Source of the DNA: Opitutaceae bacterium
GTDB taxonomy: Bacteria; Verrucomicrobiota; Verrucomicrobiia; Opitutales; Opitutaceae
Length of the DNA stretch: 64,000 nt
Assembly: GCA_028284385.1 (NCBI GenBank)
Contig: JANQRT010000066.1
Coordinates: 1-64,000, forward strand
Reading direction: 5' to 3'
Positions 63,851 to 64,000 of this stretch are shown piece after piece. The notes under the pieces are model-generated. The model was not told the DNA's origin and did no database searches. It worked only from the letters and a program-made list of their open reading frames with translations. Each line of letters opens with the position of its first letter. Within the stretch, counting starts at the first letter, position 1. The position numbers were made by a program, and so were the translations under genes.

Positions 63851-64000
63851 ATGTCTAAGATGGTGCTGGACCGCATTCGCGAATGCCAAAAAACTATCCT
63901 CGATCGAACCAAACGGATTTTTGGAGAAACGTCCGTATCCAGAAACATAAGAGAAGCCTTTCTGGCAACACCTCGTCATTGCTTTGTTCCTCGATATCTG
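63851..64000 (+). CDS. Protein-L-isoaspartate O-methyltransferase, N-terminal fragment (window edge)
   Basis: The first 50 codons of a frame open to base 64000. The protein starts MSKMVLDRIRECQ and reaches IREAFLATPRHCFVPRYL, which matches the (A/R)xFxxxPRHxFVPxxL signature that begins PCMT enzymes. These repair isoaspartyl residues using S-adenosylmethionine. The catalytic domain lies beyond the window, so the call rests on the N-terminal motif. Confidence 0.8.
   Translation, partial: MSKMVLDRIRECQKTILDRTKRIFGETSVSRNIREAFLATPRHCFVPRYL

Overview
The window most resembles a marine member of the Verrucomicrobiota, probably class Opitutia (Puniceicoccales/Opitutales type). This is inferred from gene content and architecture only, with no marker-gene comparison. 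The cell is Gram-negative: there is a TonB-dependent receptor, an ExbB/ExbD/TonB set and a lipid A acyltransferase-like protein. Secreted sulfatase, GH2 and GH43-like enzymes fit life on sulfated algal polysaccharides. Base composition looks moderate, with a visibly AT-richer stretch at about 52.5-55.3 kb.

Layout. 1-5.8 kb: sugar uptake, with a sodium/sugar symporter (cut by the left edge), a secreted mutarotase, a divergent AraC regulator and a TonB-dependent receptor. 5.8-10.6 kb: a cation antiporter, an ArsR/SRPBCC pair with a perfect 20-bp palindromic operator candidate, tRNA t6A dehydratase TcdA, a GNAT acetyltransferase and a beta-CASP metallo-beta-lactamase protein. 10.6-17.3 kb: a secreted tandem-repeat protein, then a tight four-gene operon of two paralogous secreted TPR proteins, a histidine kinase and a response regulator. 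17.4-26.8 kb: mixed metabolism (TatD, two Gfo/Idh/MocA oxidoreductases, PyrE, a methyltransferase with an unusual N-terminus, an LpxL-like protein, a DUF817 membrane protein) and several unknowns.

26.9-37.5 kb is a carbohydrate locus: two GH2 enzymes, a sulfatase, a GH43-like enzyme, and an AraC regulator divergent from a GH4 enzyme with a long C-terminal extension. An orphan gas-vesicle GvpF/L-type gene sits inside it. 37.9-52.5 kb is an eight-gene, mostly overlapping operon: a TPR/gluzincin peptidase, DUF4159, a MoxR ATPase, a DUF58 protein, a BatA-like protein, a large coiled-coil protein, a second von Willebrand-type membrane protein and a pseudo-caspase with EF-hand-like loops. It looks like a MoxR/BatA-type envelope system.

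52.5-55.9 kb is an AT-richer accessory segment next to tRNA-Ala(GGC). It holds gene fragments and a RES-type toxin with an unusually long antitoxin. 56.0-58.1 kb encodes TonB, ExbD and ExbB. 58.3-61.1 kb is a pfkB-family kinase, tmk and holB operon. The right end has an aldo/keto reductase, an FAD monooxygenase with a clear terminator, and the start of a protein-isoaspartate methyltransferase. The best candidates for something undescribed are the RES toxin/long antitoxin pair, the secreted-TPR/two-component operon, the GH4 fusion and the orphan GvpF/L gene. No CRISPR array, intact insertion sequence or rRNA gene was seen.
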